NCBI GenBank assembly: GCA_016707445.1
Contig: JADJHR010000001.1
Location: 496,001-560,000, forward strand
DNA from: Rubrivivax sp.
Lineage (GTDB): Bacteria; Pseudomonadota; Gammaproteobacteria; Burkholderiales; Burkholderiaceae_C
DNA length: 64,000 bases
Direction of reading: 5' to 3'
Made by a program: the position numbers and the translations under genes. The notes under the pieces were generated by a model. The model had not been told where the DNA came from. It saw nothing but the letters and a program-made list of their open reading frames with translations, and did not search any database. Shown piece by piece: positions 1 to 8,311 of this stretch (position 1 is its first letter; each line of letters starts with the position of its first letter).

Positions 1-510
1 GCCCGTTCGCGCCTGCTGGCGGCAGAAGGCGTGGACCTGTGCCACCACCGGCCCTTTCAGCAACACGGCGTAGTCCTGCTTGGCCAGCGAGCCGAAGCTG
101 GCCAGATGGTCGGCCGAGTAGTTGATGCCACCGACGAATGCGATCTCGGCATCGACCACCACCAGCTTGCGGTGCATGCGCCGGAAGGCATTCAGGCGCC
201 AGCCGAAACAGCGCAAGGCGGGCTCGAAAACGCGCCAGCGCACGCCCGCGTCAAGCAAGGCGCGCAGGAAATCTTCGTCGAGGTCGGGTGAACCCCAGCC
301 GTCGACCAGCACCTCCACCCGAACGCCGCGCCGTGCCGCGGCCAGCAGCGCGGTGCGCAGCTCTCGGCCGACTGGATCGTCGAACAGGATGAAGGTCTCG
401 AGCAGAACCTCGGACCGCGCTGCGGCGATTGCTGCGAACACGCGCGGGTAGAAGGCTTCGCCGTTTTCCAGCAACTCGAACTGGTTGCCGGCAACCCAGT
501 GCGGCTTCAT
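1..510 (-). CDS. clsB: Cardiolipin synthase B, N-terminal part (cut by window edge)
   Basis: Phospholipase D-superfamily phosphatidyltransferase, which by family makes cardiolipin at the inner membrane. The visible 170 residues begin MKPHWVAGNQFELLENGE and contain the first HKD motif, HRKLVVVD followed by AEIAFVGGIN. The second HKD motif lies outside the window. The start codon overlaps the stop of the upstream endonuclease/exonuclease/phosphatase gene as ATGA, so the two are probably translationally coupled. This gene pair recurs in proteobacteria. Recognition is firm; only the C-terminal half is unseen. Confidence 0.92.
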   Translation of the reverse strand, partial: MKPHWVAGNQFELLENGEAFYPRVFAAIAAARSEVLLETFILFDDPVGRELRTALLAAARRGVRVEVLVDGWGSPDLDEDFLRALLDAGVRWRVFEPALRCFGWRLNAFRRMHRKLVVVDAEIAFVGGINYSADHLASFGSLAKQDYAVLLKGPVVAQVHAFCRQQARTG

Positions 511-1304
511 GCGACAGCTCCCTCGAGGGTCAGCGCGGCGGCCACCGGCACATGGTCTGACAGTGCGCGCCAGGGCCGGCGCGGCATCGGCAGCGGCCGG
601 CTCGCGGCGATGCCGCGCAGGTAGATGCGGTCCAGTGCCAGCACCGGCCAGCGTGCCGGGAAGCTGCGCGCCGGGCTGCCGTGGTGGCGCACATGCACCT
701 CGTGCAGCCCGACCGGCGACAGGATGCGGTCGGCGCGCTGGCGCCAGTCGTTGAAGTCGCCGGCCACGATCAGCGGGGCGCTGTCAGGCACAGTGGCCAC
801 CAGGCCGAGCAGGCGATCGAGCTGCCATCGACGGTGTGACTCGCGCAGGCCCAGATGCACGCAGATCAGCTGCAGATCCTGCGCCAGCCCGGGCAGGGCG
901 AGCACACAGTGCAACAGGCCGCGCGCCTCGTCGCCGGGCACGGTGACATCATGGTTGCGGGTGAACAGGATCGGCCAGCGCGACAACACGGCGTTGCCGT
1001 GGTCGCTGGTCGGTCCGGCGGCATTGCGGCCGTAGGCATGCTGCGGCCACAGGCCGTCGGCCAGGGCCTCGTACTGCGGCACTGCGGCGGGCGTTCCGCC
1101 GCGCACTTCCTGCAGGCAGACGATATCGGCGCCGACCATGGCAACCGCCTCGCGCAGGTGTTTGAGAATCGGCCGCCGCCACAGACCGACACCCTTGTGA
1201 ACGTTGATCGTCAGCAGCTTCAGGCTGAGTTGCGGATGGCGTGGCGGCATGCCGTCATCGTGCCTCGCAACGCGCCGCATTGCGATCGGGGGAGGCCGCC
1301 TCAT
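507..1304 (-). CDS. Endonuclease/exonuclease/phosphatase family protein
   Basis: 265 residues, metal-dependent phosphoesterase fold. Visible family motifs are LTINVHKGVG near residue 31, DIVCLQEVRG (metal-binding Glu), GDFNDW around residue 180 and the C-terminal LSDHVPVAAAL with the catalytic Asp-His. The start given is the longest; Met19 (MPPRHPQLSL) is a plausible alternative because the conserved domain begins just after it. The stop overlaps the clsB start, suggesting an operon and a role linked to phospholipid metabolism. The substrate is not inferable from sequence. Confidence 0.88.
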   Translation of the reverse strand: MRRPPPIAMRRVARHDDGMPPRHPQLSLKLLTINVHKGVGLWRRPILKHLREAVAMVGADIVCLQEVRGGTPAAVPQYEALADGLWPQHAYGRNAAGPTSDHGNAVLSRWPILFTRNHDVTVPGDEARGLLHCVLALPGLAQDLQLICVHLGLRESHRRWQLDRLLGLVATVPDSAPLIVAGDFNDWRQRADRILSPVGLHEVHVRHHGSPARSFPARWPVLALDRIYLRGIAASRPLPMPRRPWRALSDHVPVAAALTLEGAVA

Positions 1305-1515
1305 CGTGTAGGACCAGGCCTATGTCGAGACCAGGCCGGGCCCGTTGGTATCGGCGTCAACAGCAGCAGACGCGGGCGTTGCTGACGCCGTGGCGGGGCC
1401 CTCAGGGCGGAGCTGTCGACTCTGTCCTACAAGCTGCCGCTGCAGCCTCCGACACCATGGATGCAGGCTCAGGCGCACGCTCCGGGCTGTTCAATCAACC
1501 CCGTTCGAGGACACC

Positions 1516-1791
1516 ATGACCACCCTGCCCGTGCCACCGTCGGAAGCCGAGATCGCCACCCCGCCGACAAGCGTCCGCGACCTGCTGCTGGCGGCGGCAC
1601 TGGTGGCCGCGCTGCTGATGCTTTCGATGCTGACGGATCTGCTGCAGCAGAACATCGAGCGCGGTGCTCGCATTCGCGACGCACAACGGGCGGACGCGAC
1701 GACCCTGGTCAGCCGGTCTGCTGCGGCAGGCCAGGTGCTGCAGGACCAGCGGCTCGACCTTCGCGCTGTGGCCAGTGTCATCGAACGTTGA
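1516..1791 (+). CDS. Small single-pass membrane protein, unknown
   Basis: 91 residues starting MTTLPVPPSEAEIATPP. The frame stays open upstream, but this ATG gives a sensible soluble N-terminus followed by one hydrophobic segment (about residues 24-43, LLLAAALVAALLMLSML) and a charged C-terminal half (RGARIRDAQRADATTL). I recognise no family. It stands alone, divergent from the clsB pair. Confidence 0.5.
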   Translation: MTTLPVPPSEAEIATPPTSVRDLLLAAALVAALLMLSMLTDLLQQNIERGARIRDAQRADATTLVSRSAAAGQVLQDQRLDLRAVASVIER

Positions 1792-1892
1792 TTGCCGAAG
1801 GGTTGGCAGCCATTCTTTCTATGGTTCAGTGCGGCCGGGCAGCTCGATGGGGCGTGAAGCGGGTGGGTGCTGATTCCAGGTCGCAAACGGGA

Positions 1893-2420
1893 TCAGCCCA
1901 GCAGTGCCGGATTGAGCTGCCAGGTCGCGAACGTCAGCGCGGCTGCAAGTGACACCCAGGCCAGGTAAGGCAGCATCAGTACGGCGGCGCCCTTGCTGAC
2001 GCGGCGGAAGAGGACGATGGTGGCGGCAATGGCTGTCCACAACAGCAGAACCTCGACGAATGCCATGGCGCCCAGGCGCCATTTGAAGAAGAGCCAGGTC
2101 CAAAGGGCGTTCAACAACAGTTGGGCGATGAACAGGCCCAGCGCAAAGCCCGCACCGGCGAACCCGCGAAGGCGCCACACGCGCCAGGCTGCAACGCCCA
2201 TCAGCAGGTACAGAATCGTCCACACCGGCGCGAACAGCCAGGCCGGCGGCGCCCAGCCCGGACGAATCAGCCCGGCATAGAAATCAGCGGCCTGGGCCGA
2301 GGCGAATCCGCCCACTGCCGCAGCCGCGAAGACCACCAGCAACCATGCGACAAGGCCCCAGTACGGGTGCCTTTCGAACATCATCTGGGGATGATGGACA
2401 GGTGATGAGCGACGTTGCAT
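1893..2420 (-). CDS. tspO: TspO/MBR family tryptophan-rich sensory protein
   Basis: 175 residues with five predicted membrane helices, matching the TspO/peripheral benzodiazepine receptor fold. Diagnostic stretches are LIRPGWAPPAWLFAPVWTI, the second-helix region YLLMGVAAWRVWR and ALWTWLFFKWR. Bacterial members bind tetrapyrroles and modulate redox or light-linked gene expression. Met13/Met14 could be the true start, giving about 162 residues, nearer the usual family length. No linked tetrapyrrole genes are visible nearby. Confidence 0.93.
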   Translation of the reverse strand: MQRRSSPVHHPQMMFERHPYWGLVAWLLVVFAAAAVGGFASAQAADFYAGLIRPGWAPPAWLFAPVWTILYLLMGVAAWRVWRLRGFAGAGFALGLFIAQLLLNALWTWLFFKWRLGAMAFVEVLLLWTAIAATIVLFRRVSKGAAVLMLPYLAWVSLAAALTFATWQLNPALLG

Positions 2421-2497
2421 ACCTGATCTTACCGAGATGACACACGAACTCGAGGCTGGTTCTGGCGTCGCAGTTGGCCGCGCCTGTCAGACGAGTG

Positions 2498-2635
2498 TTA
2501 ACCGATCCGGGAACGCGCCTGCTCAAGCCTGGCCGGCCAGATCAGCATCTCCGATAACAAGCCAACCAACAGAACGGCGAGTGAAGCGATCGCCACGCCC
2601 GCCAACACGACCATCAAATGCATCACCCATGGCAT
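2498..2635 (-). CDS. Possible 45-residue membrane peptide
   Basis: A short frame starting MPWVMHLMVVLAGVAIAS with one long hydrophobic helix (residues 7-32) and a basic tail (LEQARSRIG). A weak GGAG lies about 8 bases before the ATG. It sits in the same orientation between the PRC-barrel gene and tspO. No family is recognised; the hydrophobic pattern and start context are the only support. Confidence 0.35.
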   Translation of the reverse strand: MPWVMHLMVVLAGVAIASLAVLLVGLLSEMLIWPARLEQARSRIG

Positions 2636-2780
2636 TGCAGACTCCAGACGTTGAAACAAGCTTGCGGCGCTGGATTCAGGGCGAATACAGGGCCGCTGAT
2701 GCGCTGCGGCAGCCCCACCAAGCTGGTGCACACGGTCTGTTTGCAGGTCATGCACTGATCCAGCGGGCGGGGCAAAGCCA

Positions 2781-3134
2781 TCAGTAGCCGTAGTAGCTGT
2801 TCACGCGATTGCCGTAGCTGGTATCGGTCGTGAAGGGCGGCACGTCGCTGCTCGTGTAGCGCGGCGCATCCTTCAACCGATCCTTGTCGAGCGGGACCAC
2901 GTAGCCGTCCTTGCTGGTGTCGTAGTGCAACATGCTCCACGGCAGTGGGTAGCGGTCGGTGCCGATGCCCAAGAAACCGCCGAATTCAAGCACGGCATGC
3001 CGGACCTGGCCAGAGCGCTTGTCAATCACGAGCTTGTCGATGGAGCCGAGCTTGTCGCCAGCGTTGTTGTAGACGGCCGTGCCTTCGACCTTGTCCGAGC
3101 AGATGACGGCGCTGTTGGTGCTTGTGATGTCCAT
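2781..3134 (-). CDS. PRC-barrel domain protein
   Basis: 117 residues. The core GDKLGSIDKLVIDKRSGQV followed by RHAVLEFGGFLGIGTDRYPLPW matches the PRC-barrel fold, a small beta-barrel found in photosynthetic reaction centre H subunits, RimM and many stand-alone stress proteins. The tail is Tyr/Ser rich (TDTSYGNRVNSYYGY). An AAAGGTAG ribosome-binding sequence precedes the ATG. In Burkholderiales such proteins often sit among general stress genes, which fits the hemerythrin gene downstream. Partner and function unknown. Confidence 0.85.
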   Translation of the reverse strand: MDITSTNSAVICSDKVEGTAVYNNAGDKLGSIDKLVIDKRSGQVRHAVLEFGGFLGIGTDRYPLPWSMLHYDTSKDGYVVPLDKDRLKDAPRYTSSDVPPFTTDTSYGNRVNSYYGY

Positions 3135-3679
3135 GGGATCTACCTTTCAGTTGAGTTGCAAGGCCGGATGTTCTCCCGGCGCTGGACTTCAATTTACGTA
3201 GTGCAGATCGACTGCGCAGTCGGTCATCGGCGTGAACGCCTGTAGGAGGCGTCCTAGTTGAACGCAGTTATCCGCAGGTGAATCGCCCGACGGAACAGGG
3301 CTCGGCGGGCAGACCTGGACAGGTCTTGACTCCTCTCCCATGCGACAACGCTCATCGCAATCCCCAAGTCTTACGGCCTTTCAGCGCAGTTCAGCTTGAA
3401 GGCTTACCTGTCGAAGCCCCCGCGCAACCCGCCAATATCTACGGATGCAGCGCCGGTGCCCTTTCAGGACAACGCGGCGAACTGCAATCGGCAAGCGTGT
3501 GGCAGGCGTTGCACCGAGGCAATCGGTGGCAGACCCAGTCAGGGTCAGACCGCTCCTACGTTGATTTGGCGTTCTCGCCGATGCTGCGGGCAGGTGCGCC
3601 GCTGCATATTTCACTGACCGATTTGTTTCCCAACGACCACCCGCAAGCAGCGGTGTCACCAACCCAAGGAAGAAGAGAA
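3135..3679. other. Intergenic stretch with no supportable gene
   Basis: About 545 bases between the divergent PRC-barrel and hemerythrin genes. The hemerythrin frame stays open upstream of its ATG, but that extension has no recognisable domain and unnatural composition. A short hairpin is visible at 3237-3251 (CGCCT, loop GTAGG, AGGCG). The region must hold both promoters, but I could not identify convincing -35/-10 boxes. Confidence 0.5.
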
Positions 3680-4166
3680 ATGGCGACTGCAAAGAAGGCA
3701 TCGACGCGGCCCGAATCGAAGAAGAACCAGGAAGCCACCGCGCTGCTGCGCGCTGACCACAAGCAGGTCAGCCAGTTGTTCGAGGAGTTCGAGAAGGCTC
3801 GATCTACAACGCGCAAACAAGGGATCGTGGCGAACATCTGCCGGGAGTTGACGGTGCATGCTCTGATTGAAGAGGAGATCTTCTACCCCTGCGGTTAAGA
3901 AGGCGCTGAAGGACAGCGAATTGGTGCCCGAGGCCACCGTCGAGCATGCCACCTTGAAAGACCTGATCTCGCAGCTGGACGGTGTTGCTGCTGGCGGCGA
4001 GATGTACGACGCCAAGGTGAAGGTTCTTTCAGAGTACGTGAAGCATCACGTCAAGGAAGAGCAGACCGAGATGTTCCCCAAGGTCAGAAAGAGCAAGCTG
4101 GATCTCAAGGCCTTGGGCGCCGCCCTGGCGGCACGCAAGCAGGCGCTGTTGGCCGCTTACCGCTGA
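3680..4166 (+). pseudogene. Hemerythrin HHE-domain protein, interrupted by a +1 frameshift
   Basis: Starts MATAKKASTRPESKKN behind a purine-rich AAGGAAGAAGAG. The first frame covers the lysine-rich N-terminus, LLRADHKQVSQLFEEFEKA and LTVHALIEEEIFYP, then stops at 3896-3898. Removing one base (the T at 3890 in CCCCTGCGG) restores the uninterrupted family sequence FYP-AVKKALKD, VEHATLKDLISQL and KHHVKEEQTEMFPKV to 4166. Hemerythrin HHE proteins bind a di-iron centre through these His and Glu residues. The repaired product is 161 residues, a normal length, so this is either a very recent mutation or a base-call error. Confidence 0.88.
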
Positions 4167-4246
4167 TGGGAGGGGGCATGGCCGCCTTCGTGGCGCTGCC
4201 CCGTGCGATGATCTCCATGGTTCGATGTTGCCGGAGATCCGCAGTT

Positions 4247-4453
4247 GTGAAGACGATCGACGAGATGCTGACGCTCGAGCTGCTGACACAGGCTCAGCAC
4301 CGCGAGATCTCCGCCTGGATTGCGCGCGCCAGAACGCCCGAGGCCATCATGGCGATGCAGCCGACGCTGTGGCGTGCGCTGGAGCGCGCCAGTCTGGTGA
4401 TGAACATCGACGCCGACCTCACGCGCACGCCGCTGCTGGGCGGTGACGACTGA
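4247..4453 (+). CDS. Small hypothetical protein upstream of glutaminase
   Basis: 68 residues from a GTG start (VKTIDEMLTLELLTQAQHRE) preceded by a GGAG at 4233-4236. An in-frame ATG at 4166 overlaps the hemerythrin stop (TGATG) and would give 95 residues, but the extra N-terminus (Cys/Arg rich) looks untranslated. The body is mostly helical, containing LWRALERASLVMNIDADLT. It ends 12 bases before glsA, so co-transcription is likely. I recognise no family. Confidence 0.5.
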   Translation: MKTIDEMLTLELLTQAQHREISAWIARARTPEAIMAMQPTLWRALERASLVMNIDADLTRTPLLGGDD

Positions 4454-4465
4454 GCAGTTGCAGGC

Positions 4466-5377
4466 ATGAACCTGCAGGCCATCGTTGACGAGATCACGGC
4501 CACGCTGCGCCCGCAGGCCGGACAGCAGGGCCAGGTGGCCAGCTACATCCCGGCACTGGCGCGTGTTCGAGCCGACCGGTTCGGCATCGCGTTGCGAACT
4601 TTCGATGGCCTCGAGGCAGCCGCCGGCGACAGCGACGTGCCGTTCTCGATCCAGAGCGTGTCCAAACTGTTCTCGCTCACGCTCGGCCTGCAGCTGATCG
4701 GAGAATCGATGTGGGACCGCATCGGCCGTGAGCCTTCGGGCAACCCGTTCAACTCGCTGGTGCAACTCGAGCGCGAAGAAGGCAAGCCGCGCAACCCCTT
4801 CATCAATGCCGGGTCGATCGCGGTGGCCGACCGCCTGATCAGCCAGGGACGAACCGAGATCGACCTGGTGGCCATGCTGTCCGACCTGGCTGGTGCACCG
4901 ATCGACATCGACGAAGAGGTGGCCGCGTCGGAGGCCGCCACCGGTTTTCGCAACGTTGCGCTGGCCAATTTCATGAAGAGCTTTGGTCAGATCGACAACG
5001 AGGTGGCCGCAGTGCTCAGGCTGTACTTTGGCCAATGTTCGATTCGCATGAACTGCCGGCAGCTGGCGCGCGCGGCCGGCTACCTGTGCCGCGACGGTGC
5101 ACACCCGGGTGGCGGCGCAGCGGTGGTGTCCGAGCGCCAGGCGCGCCGCGTCAACGCGCTGATGCTGACCTGCGGCACCTACGACATGGCGGGCGAGTTC
5201 GCCTACCTGATCGGGCTGCCGTGCAAGAGCGGGGTCGGCGGCGGCATCGTGGCCGTGGTGCCCGACCGGCTGACGCTGTGTGTCTGGTCACCGGCGCTCG
5301 ATGTCAGCGGCAATTCGTGGCTGGGCATGCGGGCGCTGGAAATGTTCGTCGCACGCACCGGCTTGTCGGTGTTCTGA
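4466..5377 (+). CDS. glsA: Glutaminase A
   Basis: 303 residues, the usual length of bacterial glutaminase (L-glutamine to glutamate plus ammonia). It belongs to the serine beta-lactamase-like superfamily. The nucleophile motif is visible as Ser64-Val-Ser-Lys67 within FSIQSVSKLFSL. Other family blocks are PRNPFINAGSIAVADRL, the catalytic-domain FGQIDNEVAAVLRLYFGQCS and the C-terminal GLPCKSGVGGGIVAVVPDR. The start lies just after the small upstream gene. Cytoplasmic, intact. Confidence 0.97.
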   Translation: MNLQAIVDEITATLRPQAGQQGQVASYIPALARVRADRFGIALRTFDGLEAAAGDSDVPFSIQSVSKLFSLTLGLQLIGESMWDRIGREPSGNPFNSLVQLEREEGKPRNPFINAGSIAVADRLISQGRTEIDLVAMLSDLAGAPIDIDEEVAASEAATGFRNVALANFMKSFGQIDNEVAAVLRLYFGQCSIRMNCRQLARAAGYLCRDGAHPGGGAAVVSERQARRVNALMLTCGTYDMAGEFAYLIGLPCKSGVGGGIVAVVPDRLTLCVWSPALDVSGNSWLGMRALEMFVARTGLSVF

Positions 5378-5496
5378 CGCTTTGACCGCCGGGCCTGCGG
5401 CCTGGATGTTCAGGCGATCGTTCCGATCCTCTGACCTTGCTCTGCCAACGACAAGCTTGCCACCGATCTGCTTCAAGCAATCACTCAAGGACCACC

Positions 5497-6648
5497 ATGC
5501 TTTTCGAACCCCTCGTCGCCACTTCGCTTCAGCTTGCCAACCGCATCGTCATGGCGCCGATGACGCGCAGCCGTGCGGTCGATGCCAACACCCCCAACGC
5601 CTTGATGGCCGAGTACTACGGCCAGCGTGCAACGGCCGGACTGATCATCACCGAGGGCACGTCGCCGTCGCCCAACGGCTTGGGTTACGCGCGCATCCCC
5701 GGGCTCTTCAACGATGGGCAGGTGCGTGGGTGGAAGGCGATCACCGAGGCGGTGCACGCCCGCGGCGGCAAGATCGTCGTGCAGCTCATGCACACCGGCC
5801 GCGTCAGTCATGTGGCGAACCTGCCTGCCGGCGCTGAAGTGCTCGGCCCCGTGGCCCAGGCATGCCCCGGCAAGATGTACACCGACCTGCAGGGCATGCA
5901 GCCGCACAGCATGCCGCGCGCGATGACCACGACCGACATCGCGCATGCCGTGGACGGGTACGCCCGCTCGGCACGGCTCGCCATCGACGCGGGCTTCGAC
6001 GGAGTCGAATTGCATGCCGCCAATGGTTACCTGATCGAGCAGTTTCTGAATGCCAACGTGAACCTGCGCAGCGACGCCTACGGCGGCAGTATTGAGGGCC
6101 GCAACCGCTTTGCGCTCGAGATCGCGTGTGCCACGGCAACGGCGATCGGCGCCCATCGGGTCGGCATCCGGCTGTCGCCCTACGGCGTGTTCAATGGCAC
6201 CGGCGCCTTCGCGGATGTCGATGGCCAGTACCTGGCGCTCACCGAGGAATTGTCGAAGCTGGGCCTGCTGTATGTCCATCTGCTGGACCACTCGGCCCTG
6301 GGCACGCCGCCGGTGCCTGCTGCATTGAAGTCGCGGCTTCGCGCCGCCTTTGACGGCTGGTTCATCCTGGCCGGCGGCTTCGATCGTGCCAGTGCGCAGG
6401 CTGCGCTCGATGCCGGCCAGGCCGATCTCATCGCCTTCGCCCGCCCGTTCCTCGCCAATCCAGATCTGGTGCTGCGCATGCGCGCCGACGCGGCGCTGAA
6501 TGTGCCCGACATGACGACGTTCTATACCCCGGGCCCGAAGGGCTACACCGACTATCCGGCCCTTGCGGCCGCCGCGGGCCGTTCAAAGGTCGATCAGGGG
6601 CCGTCGGCCAGCAGCACGCGATCGCGGCCCTCGCTCTTGGCGCGGTAA
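5497..6648 (+). CDS. Alkene reductase, old yellow enzyme family
   Basis: 383 residues, FMN-dependent NADPH:enone oxidoreductase of the NemA/OYE type. Seen: LANRIVMAPMTRSRA at the N-terminus, VVQLMHTGRVSH, the substrate-binding FDGVELHAANGYLIEQF (His/Asn pair), RSDAYGGSIEGRNRF, HRVGIRLSPYG and the FMN-phosphate region LAGGFDRASAQAALDAGQADLIAFARPFLANPDL. The start has CAAGGA six bases upstream. The last roughly 18 codons run antisense over the end of the convergent diguanylate cyclase gene and are Ser/Arg rich, unlike the family, so the tail looks like a lost ancestral stop. Confidence 0.95.
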   Translation: MLFEPLVATSLQLANRIVMAPMTRSRAVDANTPNALMAEYYGQRATAGLIITEGTSPSPNGLGYARIPGLFNDGQVRGWKAITEAVHARGGKIVVQLMHTGRVSHVANLPAGAEVLGPVAQACPGKMYTDLQGMQPHSMPRAMTTTDIAHAVDGYARSARLAIDAGFDGVELHAANGYLIEQFLNANVNLRSDAYGGSIEGRNRFALEIACATATAIGAHRVGIRLSPYGVFNGTGAFADVDGQYLALTEELSKLGLLYVHLLDHSALGTPPVPAALKSRLRAAFDGWFILAGGFDRASAQAALDAGQADLIAFARPFLANPDLVLRMRADAALNVPDMTTFYTPGPKGYTDYPALAAAAGRSKVDQGPSASSTRSRPSLLAR

Positions 6649-8276
6649 AGCGCCACGTCGGCGGCCAGCATCAGCGATTCGACGGCACGCGCAGGGCTGG
6701 CCCCCGGCTGCAGCGTGGCCACGCCGATGCTCACCGTGTAGGCCACGGTGCCGCTGTCCAGCAGCACCGGCCGTGCGCGCACCAGGGTCTGCAGCCGCTG
6801 CGCCAGCGCCGCCGCACCGGCCAGGTCGGTCTGCGGCAGCAAGGCCGCGAACTCCTCGCCACCCACGCGACCGAGCAGGTCGCTGCCGCGGATGACCGCG
6901 CGCGCGGTCTTCACGAAGTCCTGCAGCACGGCGTCGCCGCCAGCATGGCCATGACGGTCGTTGACCGACTTGAAGTGATCGAGGTCGACCATCAGCAGCG
7001 CCACCGGCTGACCATGGCGCAGGCCACGCGAGACCTCGACATCGGCCAGTTCGAGAAAGCGCCGCCGCGTCAGCGTGCCGGTCAGGCTGTCGGTGAAGGC
7101 CTGCTGCTCGAGCACCTGCTCGGCCTGCTTGCGGCGCGTGATGTCGACGCGGCTGCCGACCACCAGCAAGGCACGGCCGTTTGCGTCGCGTTCGATCGCA
7201 CGGCCGCGCGCCAGCATCCAGCGCCATTGACCGTCCTTGTGGCGCAGCCGGAACTCGGATTCGTAGGCCGCACTGCGGCCCTGCACATGGGCGCGCCAGG
7301 ACTCGTGACGCGAAGCTGCGTCGTCGGGGTGCACCAGTTCGTCCCAGGCCCGGAGCCCGGGCGCGATTTCGCCGGGCGCATAGCCCAGCGACCGCGCCAG
7401 CCATTGCGGGTTGGCCGAGCTGATGTCGTCGGCGGCAAGGTCGACGCGCCAGAACACGATGTCGGCGTCGACCATCGCCATGTCCATCTGCGCCGTGGTT
7501 TCGAGCTCGCGCTGGCGAATGCGCACTTCGTCGGAGACGTCGGACAGGATCGACAGGTGCACGCCGGGCTGGATGTTGGCCACCGAGCTGAATCGCGCCA
7601 CCGGGCGGCTGCTGTCCTTGCGCGTCAGCGCGACCAGGCCATTGGCCTTGCCCTGGCGCAGGAAATCGGCCCAGACGGCGCTGAACTGCTCGGCATCGAG
7701 CCCGGTCACCTCGGCCACCGTCAGGCGCAGCAGTTCGTCGCGGCTGCGGTCCAGCAGCGTGCAGGCGGCGGCGTTGGCGTCCAGGTAGCGGCCCTGGTCG
7801 TCGGTGAGCAGGATGGCGTTGAGCGCATGGTCGAACACGGCCTCGGTGCGCGCGCGCAACTGCACCAGCGCCCGCTCGGCCACGCGCTGGCGCGTGACGT
7901 CGCGCCAGCGTGCCACCACCGCGCCCGGAATGCCGGCATCGCCGAGCGGCGCCACCTGGCGCTCGAGGATGCGGCCATCGCAATGCTCGAATTCGGTCAC
8001 GTCGACGCTGTGACCGTCGATGGCGTGCGTCGGCAAGCCATGCAGAAAGGCGTTCGGGTCCTTCAGCTGGGGCGCCACGATCTGGCGCAGCGTGAGCACG
8101 TCGCCAATCGGCGGCGCGCCCGGCGACAGGCCCCAGAGGGTCATGAAGCTGGCGTTCATGGCCACCACCCGGCCACCGACGGCCACCACCACCAGGCCGT
8201 CGGGTGCCGATTCGAAGGTGGCCTGAATGACCCGGGCGTCGTCGGGGTTCGTCGAGGGCGGCAGTGGTGGGGTCAT
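6594..8276 (-). CDS. Diguanylate cyclase with multiple PAS domains
   Basis: 560 residues from the ATG giving MTPPLPPSTNPDDARVIQAT; the frame is open further upstream but there overlaps the neighbour. Three PAS-like units occupy roughly residues 15-390; the last, with DGQWRWMLARGRAIERD, carries a PAC signature. The GGDEF domain follows: DSLTGTLTRRRFLELA, LLMVDLDHFKSVNDRHGHAG and the active-site loop RVGGEEFAALL. An RGSD inhibitory-site motif lies five residues before GGEEF, so product inhibition is expected. No transmembrane segment, so a cytoplasmic sensor making c-di-GMP. Confidence 0.94.
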   Translation of the reverse strand: MTPPLPPSTNPDDARVIQATFESAPDGLVVVAVGGRVVAMNASFMTLWGLSPGAPPIGDVLTLRQIVAPQLKDPNAFLHGLPTHAIDGHSVDVTEFEHCDGRILERQVAPLGDAGIPGAVVARWRDVTRQRVAERALVQLRARTEAVFDHALNAILLTDDQGRYLDANAAACTLLDRSRDELLRLTVAEVTGLDAEQFSAVWADFLRQGKANGLVALTRKDSSRPVARFSSVANIQPGVHLSILSDVSDEVRIRQRELETTAQMDMAMVDADIVFWRVDLAADDISSANPQWLARSLGYAPGEIAPGLRAWDELVHPDDAASRHESWRAHVQGRSAAYESEFRLRHKDGQWRWMLARGRAIERDANGRALLVVGSRVDITRRKQAEQVLEQQAFTDSLTGTLTRRRFLELADVEVSRGLRHGQPVALLMVDLDHFKSVNDRHGHAGGDAVLQDFVKTARAVIRGSDLLGRVGGEEFAALLPQTDLAGAAALAQRLQTLVRARPVLLDSGTVAYTVSIGVATLQPGASPARAVESLMLAADVALYRAKSEGRDRVLLADGP

Positions 8277-8311
8277 GGCGGCGCGATCGGGGTTCAATGC
8301 GGCACGAACGA

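Noticed and set aside
2437..2787. Plus-strand open frame opposite the small membrane peptide
   Set aside because: No family features, no ribosome-binding site, overlaps the PRC-barrel gene end.
3278..3679. Upstream extension of the hemerythrin frame as a larger fusion protein
   Set aside because: Composition is unlike a protein, and the ATG at 3680 has a good ribosome-binding site and the family-typical start.
3880..3900. Programmed +1 frameshifting in the hemerythrin gene
   Set aside because: No RF2-like slippery codon with a stop in place and no stimulatory Shine-Dalgarno spacing; error or mutation is simpler.
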